A stretch of 64,000 bases of DNA from Paenibacillus sp. TCA20 (GTDB lineage: Bacteria > Bacillota > Bacilli > Paenibacillales > Paenibacillaceae). Under the pieces are notes generated by a model. It ran no database searches and had not been told where the DNA came from. It was given only the letters and a program-made list of their open reading frames with translations. The stretch is taken from positions 186,001 through 250,000 of the forward strand of contig NZ_BBIW01000009.1 of the NCBI RefSeq assembly GCF_000732325.1, written 5' to 3'. A program made the position numbers and the translations under genes. This document shows, one piece after another, positions 54,155-63,086 of the stretch (its first letter is position 1; the number at the start of each line of letters is the position of its first letter).

Positions 54155-55036
54155 TTAAGATGGGTTATGCTGCAAATCTCTTGTTATCTTACGACCTGTC
54201 GGGGTCTGAGCCAAGCCGCCGCCAGCCGTTTCCCGCAGCGATTCAGGCATGGCCGATCCTACTTCGAGCATGACCTGAACCACTTCGTCCGAAGGGATGA
54301 CACTTCGAACCCCGGCCAGTGCCATGTCGGCTGCTCCGAGTGCCGTAATGGCGCCGAATCCGTTGCGAACGATACATGGGATCTCGACCAGGCCTGCCAC
54401 TGGATCGCAGATCAGGCCAAGCGTATTTTTCAAGGCAAGTCCTACAGCATGAATGGCCTGAGCAGGTGATCCACCCTGAATATCGACGAGGGCACCTGCC
54501 GCCATACCGATGGCGGATCCCACTTCCGCCTGGCAACCGCCTTCTGCTCCAGAGATAAAGGAGTTATTTGCGATCACATAACCAATGGCGCCGGAAGCGA
54601 ACAGGCCATAAACCATCTGCTCATCTGTCCACCCGAACCTTTCCTGGCTGCTGATGAATACACCGGGAATAATGCCGCAGGAGCCGGCTGTCGGTGTCGC
54701 AATGATCCGTCCCATGGAAGCGTTGACCTCGGATACCGCGAGGGCATACGTCATTGACAAGCTGGCATGATCTCCGAGCATGGATTGTCCGTTGTCGCGA
54801 TAGCTTCGCATCTTTCTTGCATCTCCGCCCGTTAGCCCGCTCTTAGAGGTCGTATCGGTATGCAGTCCCTGATGGACCGCTTTTTTCATAATTTCGTAGT
54901 ATTCCTTCATTTGAGCAAATACGACATCCTGGTCCTCGCCTGATTCCAGACATTGTTCCTCCAGCATGAGTCTGCCAAGGGAGAGCTCTCTGGATTCGGC
55001 GAGCTCTGCCAGTTGTTTTAATGTTCGAAAGTTCAT
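54155..55036 (-). CDS. sdaAA: L-serine dehydratase, iron-sulfur-dependent, alpha subunit
   Basis: A 293-residue subunit of the two-chain enzyme that converts L-serine to pyruvate and ammonia. Fe-S ligand cysteines are seen in TPTAGSCGIIPG and CDPVAGLVEIPC, and the middle has SGAEGGCQAEVGSAIGMAAGA, all hallmarks of SdaAA. AAAGGAG lies ten bases before the ATG. It follows sdaAB in one operon with an M20 amidohydrolase and an MFS transporter, so serine is probably released from an imported conjugate. Confidence 0.96.
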   Translation of the reverse strand: MNFRTLKQLAELAESRELSLGRLMLEEQCLESGEDQDVVFAQMKEYYEIMKKAVHQGLHTDTTSKSGLTGGDARKMRSYRDNGQSMLGDHASLSMTYALAVSEVNASMGRIIATPTAGSCGIIPGVFISSQERFGWTDEQMVYGLFASGAIGYVIANNSFISGAEGGCQAEVGSAIGMAAGALVDIQGGSPAQAIHAVGLALKNTLGLICDPVAGLVEIPCIVRNGFGAITALGAADMALAGVRSVIPSDEVVQVMLEVGSAMPESLRETAGGGLAQTPTGRKITRDLQHNPS

Positions 55037-55083
55037 AAGCGTAAGACTCCTTTATACATGAGATACAGAAAAATAGGACTTGC

Positions 55084-55761
55084 TTACAAGATGAGAAGAT
55101 TGACTTCCTGAATCTCAGGTAAAGCCTTTATTCGTTCAACCAAGGGTGAATTGATCTTACCGTCGCATTCCATGACCATCATGGCTTCACCGCGGCGGTT
55201 TTTTCGATCGACAGACATATGACCAATATTAATGCCGGCATCAACCAGCATTCTGGTAACTACGGCGATAACGCCTGGCTCGTCAATATGGCGAAGGATC
55301 AGTGTTGGATACAGCCCCGTCATCTTTAGGTGATAGCCGTTGATCCGAACAATTTCGATATTCCCGCCTCCGATCGAAGTGCCCACCAAGTTAAGCAGGC
55401 GGTCTCCCCCTTTATTTGTCAGGATAATCTCAGCTGTATTGGGATGAGGATAGAGTCCGGTTCCGGGGCCAATGGTAGTGTACATTCCAGCCGCTTCTGC
55501 ATGAACAAAGGCATCAGGAAGTCTTGGATCATCCGTATTCATGTCAAGTAGTCCTCCAACGATAGCTGTATCCGTCCCGTGCCCGCGGTATGTTGCCGCA
55601 AACGAGCCGAACATCTTGATCTCAGCATGTGCCGGGCATTCTCCGAACAGTAGTCTTGCTGTACGTCCGATACGTGCCGCACCCGCAGTATGGGAGCTGG
55701 ACGGTCCGACCATGGCCGGACCTATGATGGAAAAAACGTCTTTAAATCTCAATTCGATCAA
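55084..55761 (-). CDS. sdaAB: L-serine dehydratase, iron-sulfur-dependent, beta subunit
   Basis: A 225-residue subunit. The first 150 residues have FSIIGPAMVGPSSSHTAGAAR and GHGTDTAIVGGLL, typical of SdaAB, and the C-terminal 75 residues form an ACT domain (HIDEPGVIAVVTRMLVDAGIN) that may bind serine. The start codon is TTG, overlapping the stop of the M20 gene by four bases, with GAGGAG just ahead. Confidence 0.95.
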   Translation of the reverse strand: MIELRFKDVFSIIGPAMVGPSSSHTAGAARIGRTARLLFGECPAHAEIKMFGSFAATYRGHGTDTAIVGGLLDMNTDDPRLPDAFVHAEAAGMYTTIGPGTGLYPHPNTAEIILTNKGGDRLLNLVGTSIGGGNIEIVRINGYHLKMTGLYPTLILRHIDEPGVIAVVTRMLVDAGINIGHMSVDRKNRRGEAMMVMECDGKINSPLVERIKALPEIQEVNLLIL

Positions 55762-57200
55762 GCTCCTCGTTTTGGGGGCTGCACATCTTGTGGAACAAGA
55801 CAGTCGTACACTTCGCCGCCCAATCTTTCTTTAAATTCCTTATTTGCTTCGGCGACGATACTTGGATCAAGTATGGATTCAATCGCTGTTGCCGCCATCG
55901 CTTTAGCCGCGAGCAGCATTCCTTTGTGAGCATAAGTGCTCTTACCCTGCGCTACTGTCTGCCATGCATGAAGGGGGGTTCCGAACGCCATTGTTGTTGT
56001 TACACACTGTGCGGTCGGTACGTTCCAGCTGACATCAGCCACATCAGTTGACCCGCTCATAAACGTTTCTTTATCTTCAGAGAACGGTGCGATAAAGCCA
56101 GGGAGCGGCCGCTCGGTAAGCACACCTGCAAGCTGGGGACCAACCATAGCTTCTGCTTCCTGTTTATTTTGAAGGGGCAAAGTTTCATAAATAGCCTTGG
56201 CGTAGGCATATTCTTCCTCTTCATATTCAGGGACTCCCAATTGAGTCAAATTCTTATGCAGCACTTTTTCGAGCGTACTGTTCGGAATGAGGTTGGCACA
56301 GGCACCTTCATATTTAAATTCCATTTGTGTTTCGGTCATGAGGGAAGCCCCCTCAGCAATTTTGATCAGCCGTTCGAACAGGCTGCGTACTTGATGTGTC
56401 TTAGGAGCACGGACCAGGTAAGTCACTTCGGCCTCTGCCTGTACCACATTCGGTGCAAACCCGCCTGAGTTTGTTATTGCGTAGTGCAATCTCGCCTGAT
56501 CAATCATATGCTCGCGCATATAGTTCGCCCCGATGTTCATGAGCTCAACAGCATCTAATGCGCTTCGTCCTTGATGAGGGGCTGAAGCTGCATGGGCACT
56601 GATCCCCTTGAAAGTAAAAGTGCCATGAATAACAGCATTCGAGCTGCCATGCATAACCGCGTTCATGGAGTGGGGATGCCAGGAGAGTGCGGCATCCACA
56701 TCCTTGAAGTAACCTTCACGGGCAAGATAGGTTTTGCCATAGCCGCTTTCCTCGGCGGGACAGCCGTAGAAGCGGATCGTTCCGCTTGTACCGGGATGAT
56801 CCTTAAGGTAATCTTTCACAGCGACAGCTGCTGCAAGTGCCCCGACGCCAAGCAGATTGTGCCCGCATCCATGACCATTTCCGCGAGCAGTGACAGGACT
56901 ATACGCAGCAGTCCCTGCCTTTTGGCTCAAATCAGCCAGTGCATCATATTCACCTAACAAGGCGATGACCGGGCTGCCTGTCCCATAGGAGGCGATAAAT
57001 CCGGTTTCAAGTCCAGCGACTTCTTTCTCCACAGAGAAATCTTCAGCTTCTAGAACATCGATGAGAAGCTTGGCTGATTGGAATTCATCGAATCTGGTTT
57101 CTGCAAAAGACCATACCTGGTCGCTTGCATTAGTGAACAGCTCACTTTTTCCTTCGATGGCGTCAGATACATACTTGCTTAAATCGATCGTTGTTGTCAT
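55758..57200 (-). CDS. M20 family amidohydrolase, AbgB-like
   Basis: A 480-residue zinc-dependent amidohydrolase like the B subunit of p-aminobenzoyl-glutamate hydrolase. LLGEYDALADLSQ, NGHGCGHNLLGVGA, CPAEESGYGK and SAHAASAPHQGRSALDAVELM give the metal ligands and the lid/dimer domain. It has no signal peptide. Its neighbours are an MFS transporter upstream and serine dehydratase downstream with overlapping genes, which suggests it frees L-serine from an N-acylated or peptide-like compound; this is inference. AbgA-like partners are absent. Confidence 0.9.
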   Translation of the reverse strand: MTTTIDLSKYVSDAIEGKSELFTNASDQVWSFAETRFDEFQSAKLLIDVLEAEDFSVEKEVAGLETGFIASYGTGSPVIALLGEYDALADLSQKAGTAAYSPVTARGNGHGCGHNLLGVGALAAAVAVKDYLKDHPGTSGTIRFYGCPAEESGYGKTYLAREGYFKDVDAALSWHPHSMNAVMHGSSNAVIHGTFTFKGISAHAASAPHQGRSALDAVELMNIGANYMREHMIDQARLHYAITNSGGFAPNVVQAEAEVTYLVRAPKTHQVRSLFERLIKIAEGASLMTETQMEFKYEGACANLIPNSTLEKVLHKNLTQLGVPEYEEEEYAYAKAIYETLPLQNKQEAEAMVGPQLAGVLTERPLPGFIAPFSEDKETFMSGSTDVADVSWNVPTAQCVTTTMAFGTPLHAWQTVAQGKSTYAHKGMLLAAKAMAATAIESILDPSIVAEANKEFKERLGGEVYDCLVPQDVQPPKRGA

Positions 57201-57273
57201 AGGAACACACCTCTCTATTGGCAGTAATTGATTATTGTAAGCTGGTTATTGAAGCATAACCGCATGATTCAAC

Positions 57274-58512
57274 TTACACAGTGGTGGGCTGAATATCGGT
57301 TGGTTTGATCTTGTCTGAACGGCGAGACAGCATAAGTGAAGCGGAGCAGATTACAGCAAATGCGATCAGCATCACGAAGGCTGCAGTATAAGATCCGCCT
57401 GAAGCTTCAACCAGGAAGCCTATAAGCATTGGCGTAAGGAAGCCGGCAAGCTGAGCACCGGTATTGATGAATCCATTTGCAGTTGCTACAACCGTTTCCG
57501 GCATCGTTTTAAGGGACTTTGAAATAATGAGTGTTGAAATGAAACCAGCGAGTGCTGTAACGATAGTTTGATGGGTAATGAACATGGCGATACTGCCGGC
57601 AGTACTCATCAAGTACAGGAAAAGGGCCACGAAAATGCCGAATACGGAAGCAATAATCCGGTCTTTACCTGCGGGAATGCGGTCAAGTATATAGCCGCTG
57701 AGCAGCATGGTGAAAATGCTGATGACAGCCGGAATAGCAGAAAGTAGACCCATTTGCGTCATATCAAGCCCTCTGACATTGACCATATAAGTAGGCATCC
57801 AGGATTGCAGCCCCCAGTTCACGGCGTAAATGCTGAAGTAACCGATAAACAGGTTCCAGATCATAGGGGTTTTAAGAACAATCTTAAATGGCACCTTTTC
57901 TTTAGGCGCAGGAACTGCCGCTGATTGCAGAGGCTGAGCCGGCTCTTTTAATAGGAAGAACATAAGGATTGTAACGAGAATTCCTACGGCACCGATGATA
58001 TAGAACAGGGTCCGCCAGCCGATTGTTTCAAGCGCCTGACTCGTAAGGATCGGAGTTACAACACCCATAATTGCACCGGAGGCGAGCATAATTGACATTG
58101 CACTGCTTCTTTGATTTATCGGGAATGTAGTTGCAATGGCCTTTGATCCAGAGGGAAAAAAGCTGCCTTCTCCAATCCCGAACAGGAAACGGACGAAGAT
58201 GAGAGAGAACAGAGACCAGGCTGAGCCGGTCAAGATGGTGAAGATGGACCAGGCGAAGACTGAGACGAGAATGACTTTCCGATAGCCAAAACGGTCAGCG
58301 AGTGCCCCGCCCGGTATTTGCATAATAGCGTAGCCGAGGAAAAAACTGCTCAGAATGATTCCTTGGGCGGACGCGCTGAGACCCAGATCTTGTGTGATCC
58401 CTACAATGGCATAGTTCATCACAAACCGATCGAGATTGCCTAGACACCAGCCGAGAAATAAAAGAGTGAGAACAATGTACTTAAAGTTTTTGCTTTGTAC
58501 GACCTTCGACAT
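57274..58512 (-). CDS. MFS transporter, anion:cation symporter-like
   Basis: A 412-residue membrane protein with about twelve segments. GWCLGNLDRFVMNYAIVGI in the first helix and GGALADRFGYRKVI after the second place it in the ACS-type branch of the major facilitator family, which carries organic anions. AAGGAAGGT precedes the ATG. It is the first gene of the operon with the M20 hydrolase and serine dehydratase, hence a likely importer of their substrate. The regulator gene at 58627 is divergent. Confidence 0.92.
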   Translation of the reverse strand: MSKVVQSKNFKYIVLTLLFLGWCLGNLDRFVMNYAIVGITQDLGLSASAQGIILSSFFLGYAIMQIPGGALADRFGYRKVILVSVFAWSIFTILTGSAWSLFSLIFVRFLFGIGEGSFFPSGSKAIATTFPINQRSSAMSIMLASGAIMGVVTPILTSQALETIGWRTLFYIIGAVGILVTILMFFLLKEPAQPLQSAAVPAPKEKVPFKIVLKTPMIWNLFIGYFSIYAVNWGLQSWMPTYMVNVRGLDMTQMGLLSAIPAVISIFTMLLSGYILDRIPAGKDRIIASVFGIFVALFLYLMSTAGSIAMFITHQTIVTALAGFISTLIISKSLKTMPETVVATANGFINTGAQLAGFLTPMLIGFLVEASGGSYTAAFVMLIAFAVICSASLMLSRRSDKIKPTDIQPTTV

Positions 58513-58626
58513 TGTGTTACCTTCCTTCTCATCAATTGTTATATGTATGCGTTTGTTATATTAAAGTTACAGGAGGAAGGGGTTTTAATACAATGTATAT
58601 CTTTGTATAATTAGCTCTATTATTAT

Positions 58627-60726
58627 GTGAAAACCTACATTGACATGGGGGCGGAGCTATTGAACGGAGTGCTGCATGAAATCTTACATCAACGTTTAGG
58701 TAATTGGGATTATGAGGTTTGGATGAGTGGGAATTGGTCGGATTGGCGGTTGATTACTTCGATTGGGGATAAGAAGACAGCTGCTCCTGAATTCCGACGC
58801 AATTCCCCCCTTCATCATCCGGAGTATCGGCTGGAAAAAGAAAATGTCACGTTAGCTTTTCTTCCATATAACAACAACGTGTGTATAGCTGTCCGACTGT
58901 TTTCAAAATGTGATTTTTCTGCAGAACAACTGGTGGAGATTTCATCTCTCTTGTATCCGTATTATGCAGAAGCGGTAGCTGCGAAGCATGAGCGGGCGCT
59001 CAATGAGGTCATGAACAGCATTCGGGATGTGACTCAGCTGCTCGATCTAAATGAACTACTCAGCCGGATTCTTGTAAGTGCGCTGTCTGTTATTCCTTAT
59101 GAATGCATTGGTGTTCTGTGGCAATATGATCCTGAAATCGATGCCTTGACGGTTAAAGCGAGAGCAGGGGGGCTTGGAGAGGGGATGCTTCAAATGAAGC
59201 TGAAGCCAGGAGAAGGAATCATTGGGCATACATTCAGCAGAGGCACACCTAAATTGTATAACAATATGCTGATGCTGGAGGATGATTTCGGAAATATGAC
59301 GCTCGAAAATAGGCGTCATTTGAATACAGCTTATGATTTTGAAGATATTTGCGGTATTATTTCCGTTCCCATCAAGGTTGAAGGTCAAACGGAATGTGTG
59401 CTCATTGTATATCAAAGGGGAAATGTACCGCTGTTTACGGAATCGGATGTGAGGCTTCTACAGAGCTTCGCGGATCAGGTATCTATTGCACTGACGAATG
59501 CGAGGCTGTATGACAACTTAAGCAGACAGAACGAAACACTTGTCAGACGGGATGAGATCCATTCTTCTTTGATGCGTCTATCGCTGCAAAATAAAGGTGT
59601 GGTGTCCATCGTCAGTGAGCTGACGCGTATTATCGGCATACCGCTGACCTTTGTGGACTTTATTGATAATGAATGGTTTCCTAAGCGGGGAAAGGCGATA
59701 AGTAAATGGAGCATTGAGAGTCTGAGAGAACTATATCGATCATTGAATCATTCTGATTACTTGACCTTTGTTGCAGGAGTAGAAGGGGAGATGAATCAGT
59801 ATCTATATCCCATTGCTTCCGCAAATCAATGCCTCGGCTACCTCATTATCCGTATGAACGAAAGACTCTCACCGCTGCAGCTGGTTGCACTTGAGCAGGG
59901 TAGCTCTGTACTCGCGCTTGAGCTGATGAGAAAGCAGTCTCTCGCTGAATTTTATTTCAAAAGAACACAGCAATTCTTTAATGACCTCAGGCTCAGCAAA
60001 GATTCGGAGGAATACTGGGTGAGATCTGCAGAGATCGGTATTACTCCCAGTACACAAATTATCGTTGGTCTACTTGAATTCACGGAGCTGGTAAGTCCGG
60101 TTATGCTCAGCACTCTTTCACTTCAGCTTGTGTCCTATTTGCGGGAGAAGCTGCCCTCGGGGAACATGCCCATCGCATTTGGCAGTGAAAGACGTATCAC
60201 CGTCATGCTTGTCCCATCGGAAGCCCATAGGCCTGGAGAAATTGAAGAGAAGTTTATTACCTCCTTGCCGAAATGGGAGAGCAAAAATAATACAAAGCTG
60301 TTCGGGGGCTTAGGTTCAATGCGGTCAGGATTGGATGCAATTAATACGAGCTATCAGGAAGCGGATAAGGCGCTGTCCTATCAGAAGACTCGTGGTGCAC
60401 AGGGGACGATACGTTACATGGATATCGGAGTAAATCGATTGTTTATCCGGCAGCCTGCTGAGGATCTGAATGATTTTATAGCAGAGGTGTTTGAGCCGCT
60501 CAGAACAGCCAAAGGGCAAGCCGGGGGTCTTGAGGAAACGCTGATTACCTATATGGCCTGTGGTGGATCTGCGGCACAAGCTGCGAGCGAGCTTCATATT
60601 CATATCAACACACTGTATCAGCGCATCCATAAGATTGAAGAGATATTAGGCATGTCCTTTAATAATCAGGAGCATCTTCTTCACTTGCAGCTGGCTTGTT
60701 ACCTTCGGCAGTCGACTCGTTTATAG
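58627..60726 (+). CDS. GAF-domain transcriptional regulator with PucR-type C-terminal HTH
   Basis: A 699-residue regulator. Residues about 135-300 form a GAF domain (LLSRILVSALSVIPYECIGVL), the middle is a PucR/CdaR-like region, and the C-terminal 60 residues hold the helix-turn-helix GGSAAQAASELHIHINTLYQR with IHKIEEILG, as in PucR/CdaR activators. The start is uncertain: GTG 58627 has no clear ribosome binding site. It is transcribed away from the MFS-M20-serine dehydratase operon, which it most likely activates; the 114-bp gap 58513-58626 holds both promoters. The ligand is unknown. Confidence 0.88.
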   Translation: MKTYIDMGAELLNGVLHEILHQRLGNWDYEVWMSGNWSDWRLITSIGDKKTAAPEFRRNSPLHHPEYRLEKENVTLAFLPYNNNVCIAVRLFSKCDFSAEQLVEISSLLYPYYAEAVAAKHERALNEVMNSIRDVTQLLDLNELLSRILVSALSVIPYECIGVLWQYDPEIDALTVKARAGGLGEGMLQMKLKPGEGIIGHTFSRGTPKLYNNMLMLEDDFGNMTLENRRHLNTAYDFEDICGIISVPIKVEGQTECVLIVYQRGNVPLFTESDVRLLQSFADQVSIALTNARLYDNLSRQNETLVRRDEIHSSLMRLSLQNKGVVSIVSELTRIIGIPLTFVDFIDNEWFPKRGKAISKWSIESLRELYRSLNHSDYLTFVAGVEGEMNQYLYPIASANQCLGYLIIRMNERLSPLQLVALEQGSSVLALELMRKQSLAEFYFKRTQQFFNDLRLSKDSEEYWVRSAEIGITPSTQIIVGLLEFTELVSPVMLSTLSLQLVSYLREKLPSGNMPIAFGSERRITVMLVPSEAHRPGEIEEKFITSLPKWESKNNTKLFGGLGSMRSGLDAINTSYQEADKALSYQKTRGAQGTIRYMDIGVNRLFIRQPAEDLNDFIAEVFEPLRTAKGQAGGLEETLITYMACGGSAAQAASELHIHINTLYQRIHKIEEILGMSFNNQEHLLHLQLACYLRQSTRL

Positions 60727-60861
60727 GTCATGAAGTTTCCACCTTCTAAAATATATATGAGGACAAGTTCAATATTGCTCACATGAATTTACCTCCTACA
60801 TGAAGGATCGAGCCTATTTTAATCGAAGTTATAGCTGATTGGGTTGATTTCAAATCCAAAC

Positions 60862-60891
60862 TTGACATCAATTTTTCCAATATGATATATA
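60862..60891 (+). promoter_or_regulatory. Sigma-A promoter of htpG
   Basis: Consensus TTGACA, 18-bp spacer, TATATA. The CIRCE element starts 10 bp after the -10. Confidence 0.8.
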
Positions 60892-60901
60892 AGTAGAAGA
60901 G

Positions 60902-60928
60902 TTAGCACTCTAAGGTTTAGAGTGCTAA
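60902..60928. promoter_or_regulatory. Perfect CIRCE element (HrcA operator)
   Basis: TTAGCACTC, nine bases, GAGTGCTAA: an exact CIRCE inverted repeat located at the transcription start of htpG. Confidence 0.97.
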
Positions 60929-60971
60929 AAATTTGAGCAAGGACGCTCATAGAATAGAAGGGAGACTAATC

Positions 60972-62858
60972 ATGGCAACAAAGCAGTTTAAGGCCGAATC
61001 CAAGCGCTTGCTGGAGATGATGGTTAATTCTATTTACACGCAAAAAGAGATTTTTCTAAGAGAGCTTATCTCCAACGCCAGTGATGCGATCGACAAGATG
61101 TACTATAAGGCATTGGTCGAGGATCAGCTGACATTCAATAACGAGGATTACTTCATTAAGATTATCGCAGATAAAGAAAACCGCACGCTTACGATTTCTG
61201 ATACAGGAATCGGGATGACGCAGGAGGAGCTGGAGAATAACCTCGGGATCATCGCGAACAGCGGATCTTTTGCGTTCAAGAGCGAGAATGAACTGAAGGA
61301 CGGCCACAACATTATCGGTCAATTCGGGGTCGGCTTCTATTCCGCGTTCATGGTTGCGGATGAGATTACAGTGATTACGAAGGCTTGGGGCAGCGATCAG
61401 GCCTATAAATGGCAGTCTCAGGGCGCAGATGGATACACGATCGATCCTGCTGACAAGGAGAGTGTGGGCACCGATATCATTCTTCACATCAGAGAGAATA
61501 CGGAAGAGGATTCTTATGATGAATTCCTGGAGGAGTATCGTCTTAGAACGATCATCAAGAAATATTCCGACTTCATTCGTTATCCGATCAAGATGGACGT
61601 GAAGACGCAGAAGCCGAAGGAAGATGCGGAGAACGAGTTCGAGGAAGTTACCGAAGAGCAAACCGTAAACAGCATGGTTCCGATCTGGCGGAAGAACAAG
61701 AGTGAGCTGACAGATGAAGACTATGAGAACTTCTATTTCGAGAAACGCTACGGCTTCGACAAGCCGCTGAAGCACGTACATATCAGTGCTGACGGTGCTG
61801 TTGTGTACAACGCCATTCTGTTTATTCCAGAGAAAACGCCGTTCGACTATTACACCAAGGAATATGAGAAAGGCCTTGAGCTCTACTCCAACGGTGTATT
61901 GATCATGGATAAATGCGGAGATTTGCTGCCGGATTACTTCAGCTTTGTCAAAGGGATGGTCGACTCCGAGGATCTGTCCTTGAACATTTCCCGCGAACTG
62001 CTGCAACATGATCGTCAATTAAAGCTGATCGCGAAGAACATCAAGAACAAGATCAAATCTGCGCTGCAATCCATGATGAAGGATGAGCGTGAGAATTATG
62101 AGAAATTCTACGAATCGTTTGGCAGACAGCTTAAATTTGGTGTATACAACGATTATGGCATGAACAAGGGCGATCTTCAGGATCTCCTGCTGTTCTATTC
62201 ATCCAAGGAGCAGAAGCTGGTCAGTCTGGCTGAATACGTCTCCCGTATGCCGGAGGATCAGAAATATATTTACTATGCAACAGGTGAGTCCGTACAGCGT
62301 ATCGAACGTCTGCCGCAAACCGAGCTCGTGGCGGATAAAGGCTATGAAATTCTCTATTTCACCGACGATGTGGATGAGTTCGCCATTAAGATGCTGATGA
62401 ACTATCAGGAGAAAGAATTCCGTTCCGTATCAAGCGGCGATCTTGGATTTGAAGCAGATAGCAGCGAAGAGGAAGCAGAAGCGAAGGAATCCGAGAACAA
62501 GGAATTGTTTGAGAAAATGCAGGAGCTCTTGAGCGGTAAAGTGAAGAGTGTCAAGGCTTCCAAGCGTCTCAAATCCCATCCGGTCTGCCTATCCGCCGAC
62601 GGTGAAATCACCATCGAGATGGAGAAAGTGCTGAATGCGATGCCGAATGCCGACGGCCAGCAGGTCAGAGCCGACAAAGTGCTGGAGATTAATGCGAATC
62701 ATGACGTGTTCAGTGCATTGAAGCAGGCGTTTGAGAATGATCAAGATAAATTCGCGGTGTACACCAGCGTTCTGTACAACCAGGCGCTGCTGATTGAAGG
62801 TCTTCAGGTAGAAGATCCCGTCGCGTTCACGAATGATATTTGCAAAATCATGGCGTAA
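60972..62858 (+). CDS. htpG: Chaperone HtpG (Hsp90)
   Basis: A 628-residue Hsp90. The ATP-binding domain has [20 protein letters not shown] and [16 protein letters not shown] and [15 protein letters not shown]; the middle domain has [26 protein letters not shown] precedes ATG 60972; an in-frame ATG at 60933 lies too far upstream. It folds and maintains client proteins in the cytoplasm. The perfect CIRCE element in front places it under HrcA control, unlike B. subtilis htpG, which is not a CIRCE gene. It is monocistronic, with a terminator after the stop. Confidence 0.98.
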   Translation: MATKQFKAESKRLLEMMVNSIYTQKEIFLRELISNASDAIDKMYYKALVEDQLTFNNEDYFIKIIADKENRTLTISDTGIGMTQEELENNLGIIANSGSFAFKSENELKDGHNIIGQFGVGFYSAFMVADEITVITKAWGSDQAYKWQSQGADGYTIDPADKESVGTDIILHIRENTEEDSYDEFLEEYRLRTIIKKYSDFIRYPIKMDVKTQKPKEDAENEFEEVTEEQTVNSMVPIWRKNKSELTDEDYENFYFEKRYGFDKPLKHVHISADGAVVYNAILFIPEKTPFDYYTKEYEKGLELYSNGVLIMDKCGDLLPDYFSFVKGMVDSEDLSLNISRELLQHDRQLKLIAKNIKNKIKSALQSMMKDERENYEKFYESFGRQLKFGVYNDYGMNKGDLQDLLLFYSSKEQKLVSLAEYVSRMPEDQKYIYYATGESVQRIERLPQTELVADKGYEILYFTDDVDEFAIKMLMNYQEKEFRSVSSGDLGFEADSSEEEAEAKESENKELFEKMQELLSGKVKSVKASKRLKSHPVCLSADGEITIEMEKVLNAMPNADGQQVRADKVLEINANHDVFSALKQAFENDQDKFAVYTSVLYNQALLIEGLQVEDPVAFTNDICKIMA

Positions 62859-62860
62859 GG

Positions 62861-62889
62861 TTTACTACAGCTTCATGCCACGTTAAAAT
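62861..62889 (+). promoter_or_regulatory. Candidate promoter of the leader-rlmA transcript
   Basis: TTTACT, 17-bp spacer, TAAAAT, starting three bases after the htpG stop. Transcription would begin near 62896, inside the htpG terminator hairpin. Confidence 0.45.
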
Positions 62890-62922
62890 AAAATGAGAAC
62901 AGAGGTTTCTGTTCTCATTTTT
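62890..62922 (+). terminator. Terminator after htpG
   Basis: AAAATGAGAACAGA pairs with TCTGTTCTCATTTT over a 4-nt loop, followed by further T. The 3' arm GTTCTC can alternatively pair with GAGAAC at 62933-62938, next to the leader ribosome binding site. Confidence 0.88.
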
Positions 62923-62943
62923 CTATTTTAAGGAGAACGACGT

Positions 62944-62973
62944 ATGCTAATTCAATTCATTCGCTATCGTTAA
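62944..62973 (+). CDS. Nine-codon leader ORF, possible attenuator peptide
   Basis: MLIQFIRYR, with AAGGAG nine bases ahead of ATG. It ends in Arg-Tyr-Arg, a form of the Arg/Lys-x-Arg/Lys motif at which macrolide-bound ribosomes stall on other resistance-gene leaders. A terminator-like hairpin follows 21 bases later and the rRNA methyltransferase gene after that. The ORF is too short to prove coding by composition. Confidence 0.45.
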   Translation: MLIQFIRYR

Positions 62974-62993
62974 TGAGAGGTACAGATTATAAG

Positions 62994-63038
62994 TAAGCCC
63001 AGGCGTTTTTAAAAATAACAAGCCAGGGGTTTATTTTT
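62994..63038 (+). terminator. Terminator-like hairpin between leader ORF and rlmA (possible attenuator)
   Basis: TAAGCCCAGGC pairs with GCCAGGGGTTTA (one A-A mismatch, one bulge, one wobble) around a 17-nt loop, followed by TTTTTC. It lies upstream of rlmA, so it would stop transcription before that gene unless opened. Confidence 0.6.
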
Positions 63039-63086
63039 CTGTGCCTTTTTCATTCCTACGATAAATGAATGAACGGGGTGTACTAC

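Noticed and set aside
61056-62018. A 320-residue open frame on the minus strand inside htpG
   Set aside because: It is antisense to a fully convincing Hsp90 gene, has no ribosome binding site or recognisable domain, and its length follows from codon use of the sense strand.
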